64,000 nucleotides of DNA from Moryella indoligenes (GTDB lineage: Bacteria; Bacillota; Clostridia; Lachnospirales; Lachnospiraceae): the NCBI RefSeq assembly GCF_030812885.1, contig NZ_JAUSTO010000010.1, forward strand, positions 14,620-78,619, written 5' to 3'. How positions within the stretch are numbered: the first letter of the stretch is position 1; each line of letters begins with the position of its first letter. Both the position numbers and the translations under genes were made by a program. This document shows positions 17,375-26,942 of this stretch, one piece after another. The notes beneath the pieces are model-generated. The model searched no databases, was not told the origin of the DNA, and saw nothing but the letters and a program-made list of their open reading frames with translations.

Positions 17375-18726
17375 TGGGAGATAAATTGAACAGGCGATCA
17401 AAGGTATCAAATAAATATATAAAATTCTGTGCCGCGACACTCGGATTGCTGGGAGAAATAGGTATTTACTGGATTCTTTGGGCAAATATCTATAATCCGC
17501 TGATGTCCCGATTCCTGTGGTGGAAGGGTGTTTTGCTCGTTGTCTGTGTGTATGCTCTTCTGTTGTTCTTTTTTCAGCAGATGTACGGTGGATTGAAAAT
17601 CGGTTATCTTCGCGGAGGCAATATAGTATATTCTCAGCTGCTGGCCATCACCCTTACAAATGGTATCAGCTATCTTCAGAACTGTCTCATGGAGGCGAAG
17701 GTTCTTCCGGTATCCGGCTTTGCGCTGATTGAGCTGCTGCAGTGCGGCTTTGTGCTGCTCTGGACCCTGATCTTTCAAAAGGTATATGCGGCGCTTTTTC
17801 CTCCGCGGCGCCTGCTGCTGGTGCATGGGAGCCGTCCGGCCTTTCAGCTGATGGACAAGATCAATACGCGAGACGATAAATATATTCTTGCGGCAGCAAT
17901 TCCCGCCTCACAGGGATTGGATGTCATTATAGAATCGGCTCGGAATTATGACGCAATTGTTTTGGGGGACATTCCCTCAGGAGAGCGAAACCGCTTTCTG
18001 AAGGCCTGCTTTCAAAACGATATCCGCTGCTATACCGTGCCCAAGATCTCGGATATTCTGATGCGAACCTCCGAGGAATTGCATATTTTTGATTCTCCGC
18101 TCTATCTCAGCAGAAATGAAGGCCTGAACCCGGAGCAGGAGCTTGGAAAGAGGATAGAGGATATTTTGATTGCAGGAACGGGTATTCTGCTTTTTTCGCC
18201 ACTGTATCTCATTCTCGCGCTGCTGGTAAAGCTGGAGGATGGCGGAAGCATTTTGTATAAGCAAAACAGACTGACAAAGGATGGCCGAGAGTTCCAAATC
18301 TATAAGTTTCGCACGATGAGGATGAATGCCGAGGCAGAGAGCGGCCCGGTACTGGCCAGTGAGCAGGATATACGCATCACGAGAGTAGGCAGAGTGCTTC
18401 GCGCCTGCCGTATGGATGAGCTGCCACAGCTGTTCAATATTTTGCATGGAGAGATGTCCGTCGTCGGCCCGAGGCCGGAGCGGCCTGAGCTCGCCCATAG
18501 GATACAGGAGGAAATGCCGGAATTTGCGTATCGCCTCAAGGTGAAGGCTGGTCTGACCGGATATGCGCAGATCTATGGTAAATACAATACAGACGCCTAT
18601 GACAAGCTGAAGCTGGATCTGAGCTATATCCGCGAGTACTCGGTGCTTTTAGATCTGAAGCTGATCCTTCTGACTATCAAAATTCTGTTCATGAAGGAGA
18701 GCACAGAGGGGGTATCCAGGCAGTGA
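17374..18726 (+). CDS. Polyprenyl-phosphate glycosyl-1-phosphate transferase (initiating enzyme, long form)
   Basis: About 450 residues: four N-terminal membrane helices, a Rossmann-like middle domain and a C-terminal bacterial sugar transferase domain. The last carries YKQNRLTKDGREFQIYKFRTM, then RITRVGRVLRACRMDELPQ and GEMSVVGPRPERPE, the standard motifs. It transfers a sugar-1-phosphate from UDP-sugar to undecaprenyl phosphate, starting the glycan. Start uncertain: GTG 17371 and ATG 17374 overlap the previous stop, and a TTG at 17386 has GGGAG upstream. The stop overlaps the start of the GT2 gene (GTGA). Confidence 0.92.
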   Translation: MGDKLNRRSKVSNKYIKFCAATLGLLGEIGIYWILWANIYNPLMSRFLWWKGVLLVVCVYALLLFFFQQMYGGLKIGYLRGGNIVYSQLLAITLTNGISYLQNCLMEAKVLPVSGFALIELLQCGFVLLWTLIFQKVYAALFPPRRLLLVHGSRPAFQLMDKINTRDDKYILAAAIPASQGLDVIIESARNYDAIVLGDIPSGERNRFLKACFQNDIRCYTVPKISDILMRTSEELHIFDSPLYLSRNEGLNPEQELGKRIEDILIAGTGILLFSPLYLILALLVKLEDGGSILYKQNRLTKDGREFQIYKFRTMRMNAEAESGPVLASEQDIRITRVGRVLRACRMDELPQLFNILHGEMSVVGPRPERPELAHRIQEEMPEFAYRLKVKAGLTGYAQIYGKYNTDAYDKLKLDLSYIREYSVLLDLKLILLTIKILFMKESTEGVSRQ

Positions 18727-19715
18727 TAACACTTGTGATCCCGGTTTATAATGTTGAGGCTTATCTTCTCGACTGTCTGGAAAGTGTCAGAAAACAGCGC
18801 TTTCAGGATTTTGAAGCCATTCTGATCGATGATGGATCTACAGACGGTTCGGGCGCTGTCTGTGATCAATATGCGAAGAGAGACAGCCGTTTTCGGGCGA
18901 TCCATCAGGAAAATAAAGGTCTTTCGGATGCGCGAAATTCCGGCATTGAGCAGGCTGCCGGGGAGTATATCAGCTTTCTGGACAGCGATGATTTTATCGG
19001 TGATCAGTATCTGTCTTATTTGTATGGGCTTATCACCGAAGCGCAGGCAGATATCTCAGTCTGCGGATTTGCAGAGGTAGATGCAGCCGGCAATCGAGTG
19101 AAGAGCAGTGAGACTTTAAAACCGAGCGCAAGGCTCTATCAGGGAGCTGAAAGCGGGTTAAGAGCCCTGCTGAAAGAAAAAAGCATTACAACCGCGGCGT
19201 GGGGGAAGCTGTACCGCACAGAGCTGTTTCGGGAAGTTCGTTTCCCTTCCGGAAGATATCATGAGGATATTTTTACGATATATAAGCCAATTGTACGCAG
19301 TGGCAGAATTGCAGCAGGGAATCAGGCGCAGTATTTTTATCGTCAGCGAGGGGAGAGTATTACTCACCAACGCTTCTCAAGAAAGCACTTTGATGAGATC
19401 CGTGGAAACATAGAACGCGCAGCGTTTGTCAGGGAGCATTATCCATCCCTGCGTCCATATGCAGACGCAGAGATATTGTGGGCCAGCAACCGCTGTTTTA
19501 TGCGGATGCTAGCTGCAGAGTGCAGGGATGAGGAGAGCATTTGCTATCTGCAGAGCGTATACAGAAAAAATATACGAATTTTTTTGATGGGGAGCAGCCG
19601 CATTCCGGCAAAGCTTTTTGCAGCGCTTGCCTGGATGAACCTTAGAGTACTGCTGTCTGTTGGAATCAGATTTCAGAAGATCATGCAGAGGCTTCTGTGC
19701 ATTTTACGACGCTGA
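18723..19715 (+). CDS. Family 2 glycosyltransferase
   Basis: 330-residue GT-A enzyme. The N-terminus LVIPVYNVEAYLLDCLESV, the nucleotide-binding IDDGSTDGS and the metal-binding DSDDF are all present, followed by a variable acceptor domain. It adds a sugar to the lipid-linked intermediate in the cytoplasm; specificity unknown. GTG start overlaps the previous stop by four bases, so translation is coupled. A close parallel in layout is the GT2 gene at 31566 in the AT-rich part of the locus. Confidence 0.92.
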   Translation: MITLVIPVYNVEAYLLDCLESVRKQRFQDFEAILIDDGSTDGSGAVCDQYAKRDSRFRAIHQENKGLSDARNSGIEQAAGEYISFLDSDDFIGDQYLSYLYGLITEAQADISVCGFAEVDAAGNRVKSSETLKPSARLYQGAESGLRALLKEKSITTAAWGKLYRTELFREVRFPSGRYHEDIFTIYKPIVRSGRIAAGNQAQYFYRQRGESITHQRFSRKHFDEIRGNIERAAFVREHYPSLRPYADAEILWASNRCFMRMLAAECRDEESICYLQSVYRKNIRIFLMGSSRIPAKLFAALAWMNLRVLLSVGIRFQKIMQRLLCILRR

Positions 19716-19730
19716 GAGAGGACATTGCGT

Positions 19731-21125
19731 ATGGATAAGCAGCGCTATCTTATAAAAAACATACGTCTCTTTTCCCTCGCGCTTCTGTTGCCTCGTAGTC
19801 TCAGCTTTTTTATGGTGCCGCTATATACCAGTCAGCTGAGTCCAGCGGAATATGGAACTGCGGATATACTGCATCTGATCGTTATTTTGCTTCTGCCAGT
19901 ACTCACTCTTCAGATTCAGGATGCTGTACTGAGATTCAGTGTTCGCGAGGAGTATGCAAGAGGAGATGTACTGATGGCTGGAACCGCTGTAATCACAGTG
20001 GGCGGAGCGGTTCTGCTGTCTGTTTACACGGTGCTGTGGCTTTTGGGGTACCTGAGAGGTAAGGAGGTTTTTTTTGTCTTTATTTTATTGAATTATTTCA
20101 TCGAGGCGTTTAGCGCAGTCTTATCTTATTTTTGCAGAGGTATTGATGCGATCCGGCAGATTACGGTAGCGAGCATCGTACATTCTGTGCTGAATATTGT
20201 CTGTAATTTACTTTTTCTTCTGGTGTTCCACTGGGGGCTTTGGGGATATCTGTCAGCGATGGTGATCGGTGGGCTGGTGAGTAATATCTATATCTTTGCG
20301 GCGGCGGGACTTGGGCATTATGCCTCTTTCAGGCTGCCTAAAAGAGAAGTATTTGCAGGCATGCTGCGCATCAGCATCCCGATGATTGCCGGTGCATTAT
20401 CATGGTGGATTAACAGCGCCTCGGATAAATTCATTTTGAAATTTTATGCCGGTGCAGCAGCTGTTGGTCTGTATGCTGTGGCAGGGAAACTTCCGACCGT
20501 TCTCTCACTTGGGGGAGAGGTAATAGCAAAGGCTTTTTCCATATCCGCTATTAAGGAGTACGATCCAGAGGACAGAGATGGTTTTCTGGGGAACAGCTAC
20601 GAGCAGATTCGCTGTGGGATGCTTATGTCAGCGTCTGTCTTGATTCTATTCACACCTATGCTGTCAGCGATGCTTTTTTCAGGAGAGTTCTATGATGCGG
20701 TACATTTTGTTCCACCTTTGATACTGGCCGCCTATATCAATCAAATGGCATGGACCTGTGAAAATCTGTATCTGGCTATGGGAAATACAAAAGCCATATC
20801 AGCTACAGCTGTATTGGGAGCGTTTACGAATATTTGTCTTAATTTTCTTCTGATTCCATATTATGGAGCATTTGGGGCGGCCGTAGCTACGGCTCTGGGT
20901 TTTCTGGTCGTATGGCTGCTACGCTATTGTAAGCTGCGAAAACTGACTATGATACGCTTCCATTTCATAAAAGAAGGAATAGGAATGGGTATTTTGATAT
21001 TTCAGGCTCTTCTGCCCCAGGGGGGATCACTCTGGGTGGGTATACAGCTGGCCTGTGCAATCACTTTGGGGCTGACACAACATCGGGAAATTACGAGACT
21101 GCTGAAGATGTTAAAGAAAGCTTAA
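19731..21125 (+). CDS. wzx: Polysaccharide flippase (Wzx/MOP family)
   Basis: 464 residues, about fourteen hydrophobic segments. The N-terminal motif FMVPLYTSQLSPAEYGTADI is typical of Wzx/MOP exporters, which flip undecaprenyl-linked repeat units to the outer face. The middle carries SWWINSASDKFILKFYAG, shared in pattern with the second flippase gene at 33787. ATG 19731 is chosen over an upstream TTG. It follows the GT2 gene by 15 bases. Confidence 0.9.
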   Translation: MDKQRYLIKNIRLFSLALLLPRSLSFFMVPLYTSQLSPAEYGTADILHLIVILLLPVLTLQIQDAVLRFSVREEYARGDVLMAGTAVITVGGAVLLSVYTVLWLLGYLRGKEVFFVFILLNYFIEAFSAVLSYFCRGIDAIRQITVASIVHSVLNIVCNLLFLLVFHWGLWGYLSAMVIGGLVSNIYIFAAAGLGHYASFRLPKREVFAGMLRISIPMIAGALSWWINSASDKFILKFYAGAAAVGLYAVAGKLPTVLSLGGEVIAKAFSISAIKEYDPEDRDGFLGNSYEQIRCGMLMSASVLILFTPMLSAMLFSGEFYDAVHFVPPLILAAYINQMAWTCENLYLAMGNTKAISATAVLGAFTNICLNFLLIPYYGAFGAAVATALGFLVVWLLRYCKLRKLTMIRFHFIKEGIGMGILIFQALLPQGGSLWVGIQLACAITLGLTQHREITRLLKMLKKA

Positions 21126-21156
21126 GAGTTTTGGCTTTTCAATCGCCCAGAGTCGG

Positions 21157-21185
21157 TAGCAATTCATCGCTTAAAATAGTATGAT
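21157..21185 (+). promoter_or_regulatory. Possible internal promoter before the second Wzz-like gene
   Basis: TAGCAA (21157-21162), 17 bases, TATGAT (21180-21185), in the 92-base gap after the flippase. The -10 is good, the -35 weak. It would allow separate expression of the co-polymerase, dehydratase and downstream genes. Confidence 0.3.
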
Positions 21186-21217
21186 GGTAGCATCATTATG
21201 CTTATGGGAGGAGTATT

Positions 21218-22657
21218 GTGAATAGAGTAGATGGCAATGAGCTCATAGAGATCGATTTGCTTCAGCTTTTGATCGAGCTGATTGATAAAATAAAGCGGAT
21301 TGCAGTGACAGCGCTGGTATTTATGCTGTTATTAGGAGGCTTTCGTTTTGCAAAAGGCATGTATAAGCTGCGCAGCCCTGAGCTGATCGCAGAGGCAGAG
21401 GAGAAGTACGAGGAGGAACTGAAGTCCTACGAGTCACAGATGCAGCTCTACGATTCTCAGATCAATGCCGTGGTGAAGTCAATCGAGAAGAACGATGACT
21501 ACATGCAGGAATCAATCCTCATGAATCTGGATGTCAACCACTTCTATGAGGCGGAATCTGTCTACTATATTGATACAGGCTATCAGATCAATCCGAGCCT
21601 TGCTTACCAGACTCCGGATAAGACTGCCAGTGTGCTAAAGACCTATGAGTCACTGCTCAGCAGCGGAAATCTGTATACCTACATTCAGAAAAATCTGGAA
21701 GCTTATATCCCGCTTCGTTACCTGCAGGAATTGATTACAGTAGAAACGGATACTTCAGCCGGGATACTGCGACTTAAGGTGATTGGGCGTGATGAGAAGA
21801 CCGTTCGTCAGGCGCTCGCGCTGTTACAGACTTACTTCGAGGAGCAGAGAAGCACAGTCTCCGCCAGCGTCGGAGAACACGCTGTCAGCCTGGTGGAAAT
21901 CTCCAGTTTCAATGGTGGAGACGGATCTACTGAGACAGCCGCTGGGGAGACAGAGGGCTACAGCTCTGAGAGTATGAGAAACACCATCGCAGATCGTCAG
22001 AACCAGGTGATTAAGCGCCAGCAGGATATGCAGAAGCAATTGTCAGATTTACAGGCGAAGCAGAAAGAGATCAAGGAACCGGGGGCGCCCCAGAGAAATG
22101 TGAAGACTGTTCTGAAGGCATCTATCAAATTTGCGGTATTAGGACTTGTATTGGGGCTATTTTGTGCCGGGGCTTGGATTAGCTTTGGCTTTGTGGGACG
22201 CAATTCTGTTATGGATGAGAGTGAAGCCTATCAGGCATCTGCTCTGACAATCCTTGGAAGCATGAAGCGTTTTCCGGAGTCTGGTATGATGGGAAAGGTC
22301 AAGGGTGTTCTTGCGGGAGACCGTGAGAGATGTGCAGATATTCAGGAGCTTTGTCAGCTGACTCTTGCAAATTTAAGTGTTCGAAGTGGTTGGAATTCTG
22401 AGCATTCTATTCTCCTTGTCGGCAGCAGTCAGGAGATGAATGCTGTGATTGCCGATCAGTTGCGCTCGTTGGGAGAGACAAGGGTAGAAAGCGGGGGGGA
22501 TATCCTGCAAAGCGCTGCGGCCATTCAAGAGCTCGCAGCAGCGGAAGAGCTGATCCTGGTGGAGAAGAAGGGCTGCATATCCAAACGGAAACTTCAAAAG
22601 GAATCCAAAAAATTACAGCAATTGAATAAGAAAGTATGGGGGATCATTTTACTCTAA
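21218..22657 (+). CDS. Second Wzz-like co-polymerase with degenerate kinase-like tail
   Basis: 479 residues built like the protein at 13562: short N-terminus (IDLLQLLIELIDKIKR), first membrane helix near residues 30-46, charged coiled-coil extracytoplasmic part, Pro-containing second helix region about 305-330, then a cytoplasmic tail. The tail starts SILLVGSSQEM, like a P-loop first strand but with no GK[ST], and ends VWGIILL, like the last strand of a BY-kinase. It should set polymer length or organise the polymerase; autokinase activity is not expected. GTG start with GGAGGAG upstream. Confidence 0.78.
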   Translation: MNRVDGNELIEIDLLQLLIELIDKIKRIAVTALVFMLLLGGFRFAKGMYKLRSPELIAEAEEKYEEELKSYESQMQLYDSQINAVVKSIEKNDDYMQESILMNLDVNHFYEAESVYYIDTGYQINPSLAYQTPDKTASVLKTYESLLSSGNLYTYIQKNLEAYIPLRYLQELITVETDTSAGILRLKVIGRDEKTVRQALALLQTYFEEQRSTVSASVGEHAVSLVEISSFNGGDGSTETAAGETEGYSSESMRNTIADRQNQVIKRQQDMQKQLSDLQAKQKEIKEPGAPQRNVKTVLKASIKFAVLGLVLGLFCAGAWISFGFVGRNSVMDESEAYQASALTILGSMKRFPESGMMGKVKGVLAGDRERCADIQELCQLTLANLSVRSGWNSEHSILLVGSSQEMNAVIADQLRSLGETRVESGGDILQSAAAIQELAAAEELILVEKKGCISKRKLQKESKKLQQLNKKVWGIILL

Positions 22658-22660
22658 GCT

Positions 22661-24667
22661 ATGGAGAAACAGAGAGAGAATTACAGGAATCAGGAAGAAA
22701 TAAAAAAATCTTCTACAAAACCACACTTACAGCACTGGCAGCTGGTTGCGTTGGAGCTGGCTGTTTATGATATCATAGCAGTGAACTTTTCTTATTTCTT
22801 TGCGCTGTGGCTGCGCTTTGACCTGATTTATTCTCACATTGATACAGTATATATAGAAGCGTGGAAGAAGTTTGCGCCATTTTATACACTTGTTTGTCTT
22901 GGTGTATTTTTTGCTTTGAAGCTTTATCAGAGTTTATGGAGATTTGCGAGCTACCATGAATTGCTCTTTGCGCTTCTGGCATCTGCAATTACAACGTTGG
23001 TACAGATCCTGGGGACCCTGCTGTTTGTTCGTCGCATGCCTATCTCTTACTATATGATAGGCGCAGTGATGCAGCTGATTCTGACCGTAGGAATACGCTT
23101 TTCCTACCGCTTTGTACTACTGCTGCGCGAAGGGCGAAAGGGGAAGGTCAAAAACCATCCGGTGAATCGGGTTATGCTGATCGGCGCTGGAAACGCCGGC
23201 CAGTCTATTCTGAGAGATGTGCACCGCAGCAGCAAGATTGATGATCAGGTGGTGTGCTTCATTGATGATAATCCCAATAAGTGGGGACGCTATATTGATG
23301 GCGTCCCCGTTGCTGGTGGACGGGATGATATCTTAAAAAATGTCGATAAATATAAGGTGAACCGAATTTATCTTGCAATTCCCAGTGCCAGTGCGGCAGA
23401 AAAAAGGGATATTATTAATATATGCAGTGCCACCGACTGTGAGCTGAAGCAGCTTCCGGGTATGTACCAGCTGGTTTCCGGACAGGTGTCGGTAAGCCAG
23501 ATGAAGAATGTAGCGGTTGAAGATCTTCTGGGGCGTGAGCCGATCAAGGCGGATCTTGCAGAAGTATTTGACTTTATTCATGGTAAGAAAGTCCTTATTA
23601 CCGGAGCAGGCGGTTCCATTGGCTCTGAGCTAAGCCGCCAGATCGCAAGTCACGGGCCGCAGCAGCTTGTTCTGGTGGATATCTATGAAAACAATGTCTA
23701 TGATGTTCAGCTTGAGCTGAAGGATAAATATCCGTATTTGAATATTGTGGTGCTGATTGCGTCTGTGCGCGACAGTCGGAAAATGTTTGAGATATTTGAA
23801 ATCTATCGCCCACAGGTTGTGTATCATGCTGCGGCCCATAAGCACGTCCCTCTGATGGAGGACAGTCCCTGTGAGGCGATCAAGAACAATACGCTTGGAA
23901 CTTATAAGACAGCCTATGCGGCGATGATTCATGGCTGTGAGCGCTTTGTTTTGATCAGTACAGATAAAGCTGTAAATCCCACGAATATCATGGGGGCGTC
24001 CAAGCGTCTCTGTGAAATGGTCATTCAGAGCTTTGATGCAAAAATTAAAGCAGGAAAAGCAAATGAGATTCCGCAGCTCTTCACGCATCCGGGAACGGAG
24101 AATGCAGATAAAGATGGCACCGGTGAAGTGTTCAGAAAAATCCGAACAGAGTTTGTAGCTGTTCGCTTTGGCAACGTTTTGGGCTCAAATGGCTCAGTTA
24201 TTCCGATATTCAAAAAGCAGATTGCAAAGGGAGGACCGGTGACTGTTACACATCCGGACATCATCCGCTATTTCATGACGATACCGGAGGCAGTCAGTCT
24301 GGTGCTGCTTGCCGGAACCTATGCAAGGGGCGGAGAGATCTTCGTTCTGGATATGGGAAGCCCTGTAAAGATCGCTACACTGGCACGCAATCTGATCAAG
24401 CAGTCCGGTTTTAAGCCGGATGTGGATATCAAGATTGAGTACACCGGCCTGAGGCCGGGAGAAAAGCTCTATGAGGAAAAGCTGATGGCAGAAGAGGGAC
24501 TTCAGAAGACAGAGAACGATCTCATCCATATCGGGCAGCCTCTGCAATTTGATGCGAATGAATTTTTGTCTGAAGTGGATCAGCTGATGCTGACAGCTTA
24601 CTCAAATAAGGATGAAAAGATACGCGAGTATACACAGCGAGTCGTAAGGACTTATCATCCGGTGTGA
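22661..24667 (+). CDS. Membrane-bound nucleotide-sugar 4,6-dehydratase (CapD/PglF/EpsC family)
   Basis: 668 residues: four N-terminal membrane helices, a first Rossmann domain (MLIGAGNAGQS) and a C-terminal extended SDR domain (VLITGAGGSIGSELSR). The SDR part has YHAAAHKHVPLME and STDKAVNPTNIMGASKR, where Met takes the usual Tyr place, as in PglF-type UDP-GlcNAc 4,6-dehydratases. It would make a UDP-4-keto-6-deoxy-HexNAc. The next gene is a DegT aminotransferase, so together they should give a UDP-4-amino-4,6-dideoxy sugar, precursor of bacillosamine-type sugars. Confidence 0.9.
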   Translation: MEKQRENYRNQEEIKKSSTKPHLQHWQLVALELAVYDIIAVNFSYFFALWLRFDLIYSHIDTVYIEAWKKFAPFYTLVCLGVFFALKLYQSLWRFASYHELLFALLASAITTLVQILGTLLFVRRMPISYYMIGAVMQLILTVGIRFSYRFVLLLREGRKGKVKNHPVNRVMLIGAGNAGQSILRDVHRSSKIDDQVVCFIDDNPNKWGRYIDGVPVAGGRDDILKNVDKYKVNRIYLAIPSASAAEKRDIINICSATDCELKQLPGMYQLVSGQVSVSQMKNVAVEDLLGREPIKADLAEVFDFIHGKKVLITGAGGSIGSELSRQIASHGPQQLVLVDIYENNVYDVQLELKDKYPYLNIVVLIASVRDSRKMFEIFEIYRPQVVYHAAAHKHVPLMEDSPCEAIKNNTLGTYKTAYAAMIHGCERFVLISTDKAVNPTNIMGASKRLCEMVIQSFDAKIKAGKANEIPQLFTHPGTENADKDGTGEVFRKIRTEFVAVRFGNVLGSNGSVIPIFKKQIAKGGPVTVTHPDIIRYFMTIPEAVSLVLLAGTYARGGEIFVLDMGSPVKIATLARNLIKQSGFKPDVDIKIEYTGLRPGEKLYEEKLMAEEGLQKTENDLIHIGQPLQFDANEFLSEVDQLMLTAYSNKDEKIREYTQRVVRTYHPV

Positions 24668-24725
24668 AAGGTTTGAAATCTATTGTTGTTGTACTGGAGG
24701 ATTATAGTTTTATAGGGGGATAAAT

Positions 24726-26033
24726 ATGTTCGACAAGAAATGGATTCAAAAGATACAGCCTTTTGAGAAAAAAGTTTGGCTCAGTAGTCCGACGATGCAT
24801 GGCCCCGAATTGGAATATATACGAAAAGCGTATGAAACCAACTGGATGTCTACAGTTGGAGAAAATATTAATGAGGTTGAAAAGGGGACTTGTGAAAAGA
24901 TAGGATGCGGTTATGCGGTAGCATTAAGTTCGGGAACGGCATCTCTTCATCTTGCTGTGAGGTTAGCGGGAGAATGCCTATATGGACAGACGGACATTAA
25001 AAAAGGAGTATTAACAGGTCATAAGGTGTTTTGTTCTGATCTGACCTTTGATGCAACTGTGAATCCTGTAGCGTATGAAGGTGGAGAGGCAATTTTTATT
25101 GATACAGAAGCTGATACGTGGAATATGGATCCTGTTGCATTAGATAAAGCTTTTCAGCTTTATCCGGATGTAAGACTTGTGGTAATTGCTCATCTTTATG
25201 GAACACCTGGGAAGATTGATGATCTGAAAGCTGTATGTGAAAAGTATGGAGCAATTATGGTAGAGGATGCGGCAGAAAGTTTTGGAGCTTATTATAAAGG
25301 CATTCAGACTGGTGGTTTTGGCTTTGCGGGATGCATTTCGTTTAATGGCAATAAGATCTTGACAGGGTCTGCGGGAGGAGCCTTTCTTACAGATAATGCC
25401 ATGCATGCAGAGAAGGTACGCAAATGGTCTACCCAAAGTCGAGAAAATGCGGCGTGGTATCAGCATGAGGAAATAGGCTATAATTATCGAATGAGTAATG
25501 TTGTTGCAGGAGTAATCAGAGGTCAGCTGCCATATCTGGAGGAGCATATTTCACAGAAGAAAGAAATTTATAAAAGATATCAGAAGGGCTTTGAGGGGTT
25601 GCCTGTGAAAATGAATCCCTATATATCAGAGGAATCAGAGCCCAATTTTTGGTTGAGTTGCATACTTATTAATAAAAATGCAATGTGTAAACAAGTGCGA
25701 GGAGATTGCGAAGTAGCATATATTTCAGAAAAAGGAAAGTCTTGCCCGACAGAAATTCTGGAGGCAATTGCAGGGATTAACGCAGAAGGAAGACCGATTT
25801 GGAAGCCCATGCATATGCAGCCAATCTATCGAATGAACCCATTTATCACGAGATTCGGGAATGATCGTGCGCGGTCAAATGCGTATATAAATGACCACGA
25901 AACGCCCGATGGCAAGCCTTTTGACATCGGAGCGGACATTTTTGACCGCGGGCTGTGCCTTCCGAGCGATAATAAGATGACTCCAGAGCAGCAGGATAGG
26001 ATCATTGAGATCGTCCATCAATGTTTTGAGTGA
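24726..26033 (+). CDS. DegT/DnrJ/EryC1/StrS aminotransferase (sugar 4-aminotransferase)
   Basis: 435-residue PLP enzyme. Start of the fold: ALSSGTASLHLAVRLAG. The PLP-binding Asp lies in VEDAAESFGA and the internal-aldimine Lys is Lys210 in SFNGNKILTGSAGG. It is expected to aminate the 4-keto sugar made by the dehydratase just upstream (PglE-like). It is longer than many family members, with an extra stretch near residues 320-350. Base composition begins to shift toward AT here compared with the previous gene, so this may be the seam between the resident locus and the imported part. A 288-base gap follows. Confidence 0.88.
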   Translation: MFDKKWIQKIQPFEKKVWLSSPTMHGPELEYIRKAYETNWMSTVGENINEVEKGTCEKIGCGYAVALSSGTASLHLAVRLAGECLYGQTDIKKGVLTGHKVFCSDLTFDATVNPVAYEGGEAIFIDTEADTWNMDPVALDKAFQLYPDVRLVVIAHLYGTPGKIDDLKAVCEKYGAIMVEDAAESFGAYYKGIQTGGFGFAGCISFNGNKILTGSAGGAFLTDNAMHAEKVRKWSTQSRENAAWYQHEEIGYNYRMSNVVAGVIRGQLPYLEEHISQKKEIYKRYQKGFEGLPVKMNPYISEESEPNFWLSCILINKNAMCKQVRGDCEVAYISEKGKSCPTEILEAIAGINAEGRPIWKPMHMQPIYRMNPFITRFGNDRARSNAYINDHETPDGKPFDIGADIFDRGLCLPSDNKMTPEQQDRIIEIVHQCFE

Positions 26034-26321
26034 GAAGTAAGTTGAATATGCATGATATCATGGATTGGTTAAGGGTATGTAGGTTACATATGAATGATGC
26101 CTTGAGCTTTCTATAAGCTTCAGTGGGAGGTTACTGATGCTCACAGAAAATCCGTCTAAAAAATAAACAAAGCAGCCTCGAGTTGCACGCTACAAGGGTC
26201 GTAATAATCACGACCCTTGTAGTGTTAGGTAAGAATGTAATTCTCATACTATTCTGGGAGCATTATCTGGAGACTCAGCCATTGGTTATATAAATGTGTT
26301 TTGAATTAGAGGAGAAACGCT
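26034..26321. other. Gap at the left edge of the AT-rich island
   Basis: 288 bases without a convincing gene. It contains a ten-codon open frame with a good ribosome site (26137-26166, GGGAGG 8 bases upstream), a perfect 13-bp hairpin (26190-26222) and AT-rich sequence leading to the GAGGAG ribosome site of the next gene. It looks like a junction left by gene replacement, but I see no insertion-sequence ends. Confidence 0.4.
26190..26222. terminator. Perfect 13-bp hairpin, terminator-like without a U-tract
   Basis: CTACAAGGGTCGT (26190-26202) and ACGACCCTTGTAG (26210-26222) are exact inverted repeats with a 7-base loop. The following bases (TGTTAGG) are not T-rich, so a classic terminator is doubtful on the plus strand. 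It may weaken read-through, stabilise the upstream mRNA or bind a protein. Confidence 0.5.
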
Positions 26322-26927
26322 ATGCGATATGTAGATTTGCTGGTAAAAAGGCTGTTTGATTTTTGCGCCTGCTTGATTGGTTTGATTTTTTTATCACCGT
26401 TTATTCTTGTTATATGTATAGCAATCAAAGCTGATAGCAAAGGTCCGGTCTTTTTCCATCAAGAAAGGATAGGCTTGAGAGGTAAGGTATTTAAAATACT
26501 TAAATTTAGAACGATGGTAATAAATGCTGAGTCAATAGGTGAAGGGTTAATTTGTCGGGATGAAGATGATCCAAGAATAACAAAGGTTGGACGATTGTTG
26601 AGAAAGACGAGTCTGGATGAACTGCCCCAACTAATTAATGTGTTAGCAGGAGATATGAGCATTGTGGGTCCGAGGCCACCAGTAACCTATCACCCTTACA
26701 AAGGATATGATTCATATAGTGAGTTTGCAAAAAAGAGATTTGATATGCGTCCAGGCATTACAGGATTGGCGCAGGTTTTAAAAAGAAATTCGGCAGCATG
26801 GGATGAACGAATAGTAATAGATGTTAGATATATCGAGAATTTTAATCTGATTCTTGACATGAAGATTATCATCCGCACATTCTCAGCTCTTTTTTATAAA
26901 GAAGAATATACAGAAAATATAAAATAA
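26322..26927 (+). CDS. Phosphoglycosyl transferase, short monotopic form (PglC/WcaJ C-terminal type)
   Basis: 201 residues with one N-terminal hydrophobic helix and the full sugar transferase domain: GPVFFHQERIGLRGKVFKILKF, then RITKVGRLLRKTSLDELPQ and GDMSIVGPRPP. The short form matches PglC, which loads a diacetylbacillosamine-type sugar phosphate onto undecaprenyl phosphate. That fits the dehydratase and aminotransferase just upstream. It is the second initiating enzyme of the locus and the first gene of the strongly AT-rich block. Confidence 0.92.
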   Translation: MRYVDLLVKRLFDFCACLIGLIFLSPFILVICIAIKADSKGPVFFHQERIGLRGKVFKILKFRTMVINAESIGEGLICRDEDDPRITKVGRLLRKTSLDELPQLINVLAGDMSIVGPRPPVTYHPYKGYDSYSEFAKKRFDMRPGITGLAQVLKRNSAAWDERIVIDVRYIENFNLILDMKIIIRTFSALFYKEEYTENIK

Positions 26928-26942
26928 AATGAGGGATACTAA

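Noticed and set aside
26244..26303. Short frame reading ILGALSGDSAIGYINVF before a stop, in the island-edge gap
   Set aside because: Looks somewhat protein-like but is too short to assign and has no ribosome site; may be a gene stump.
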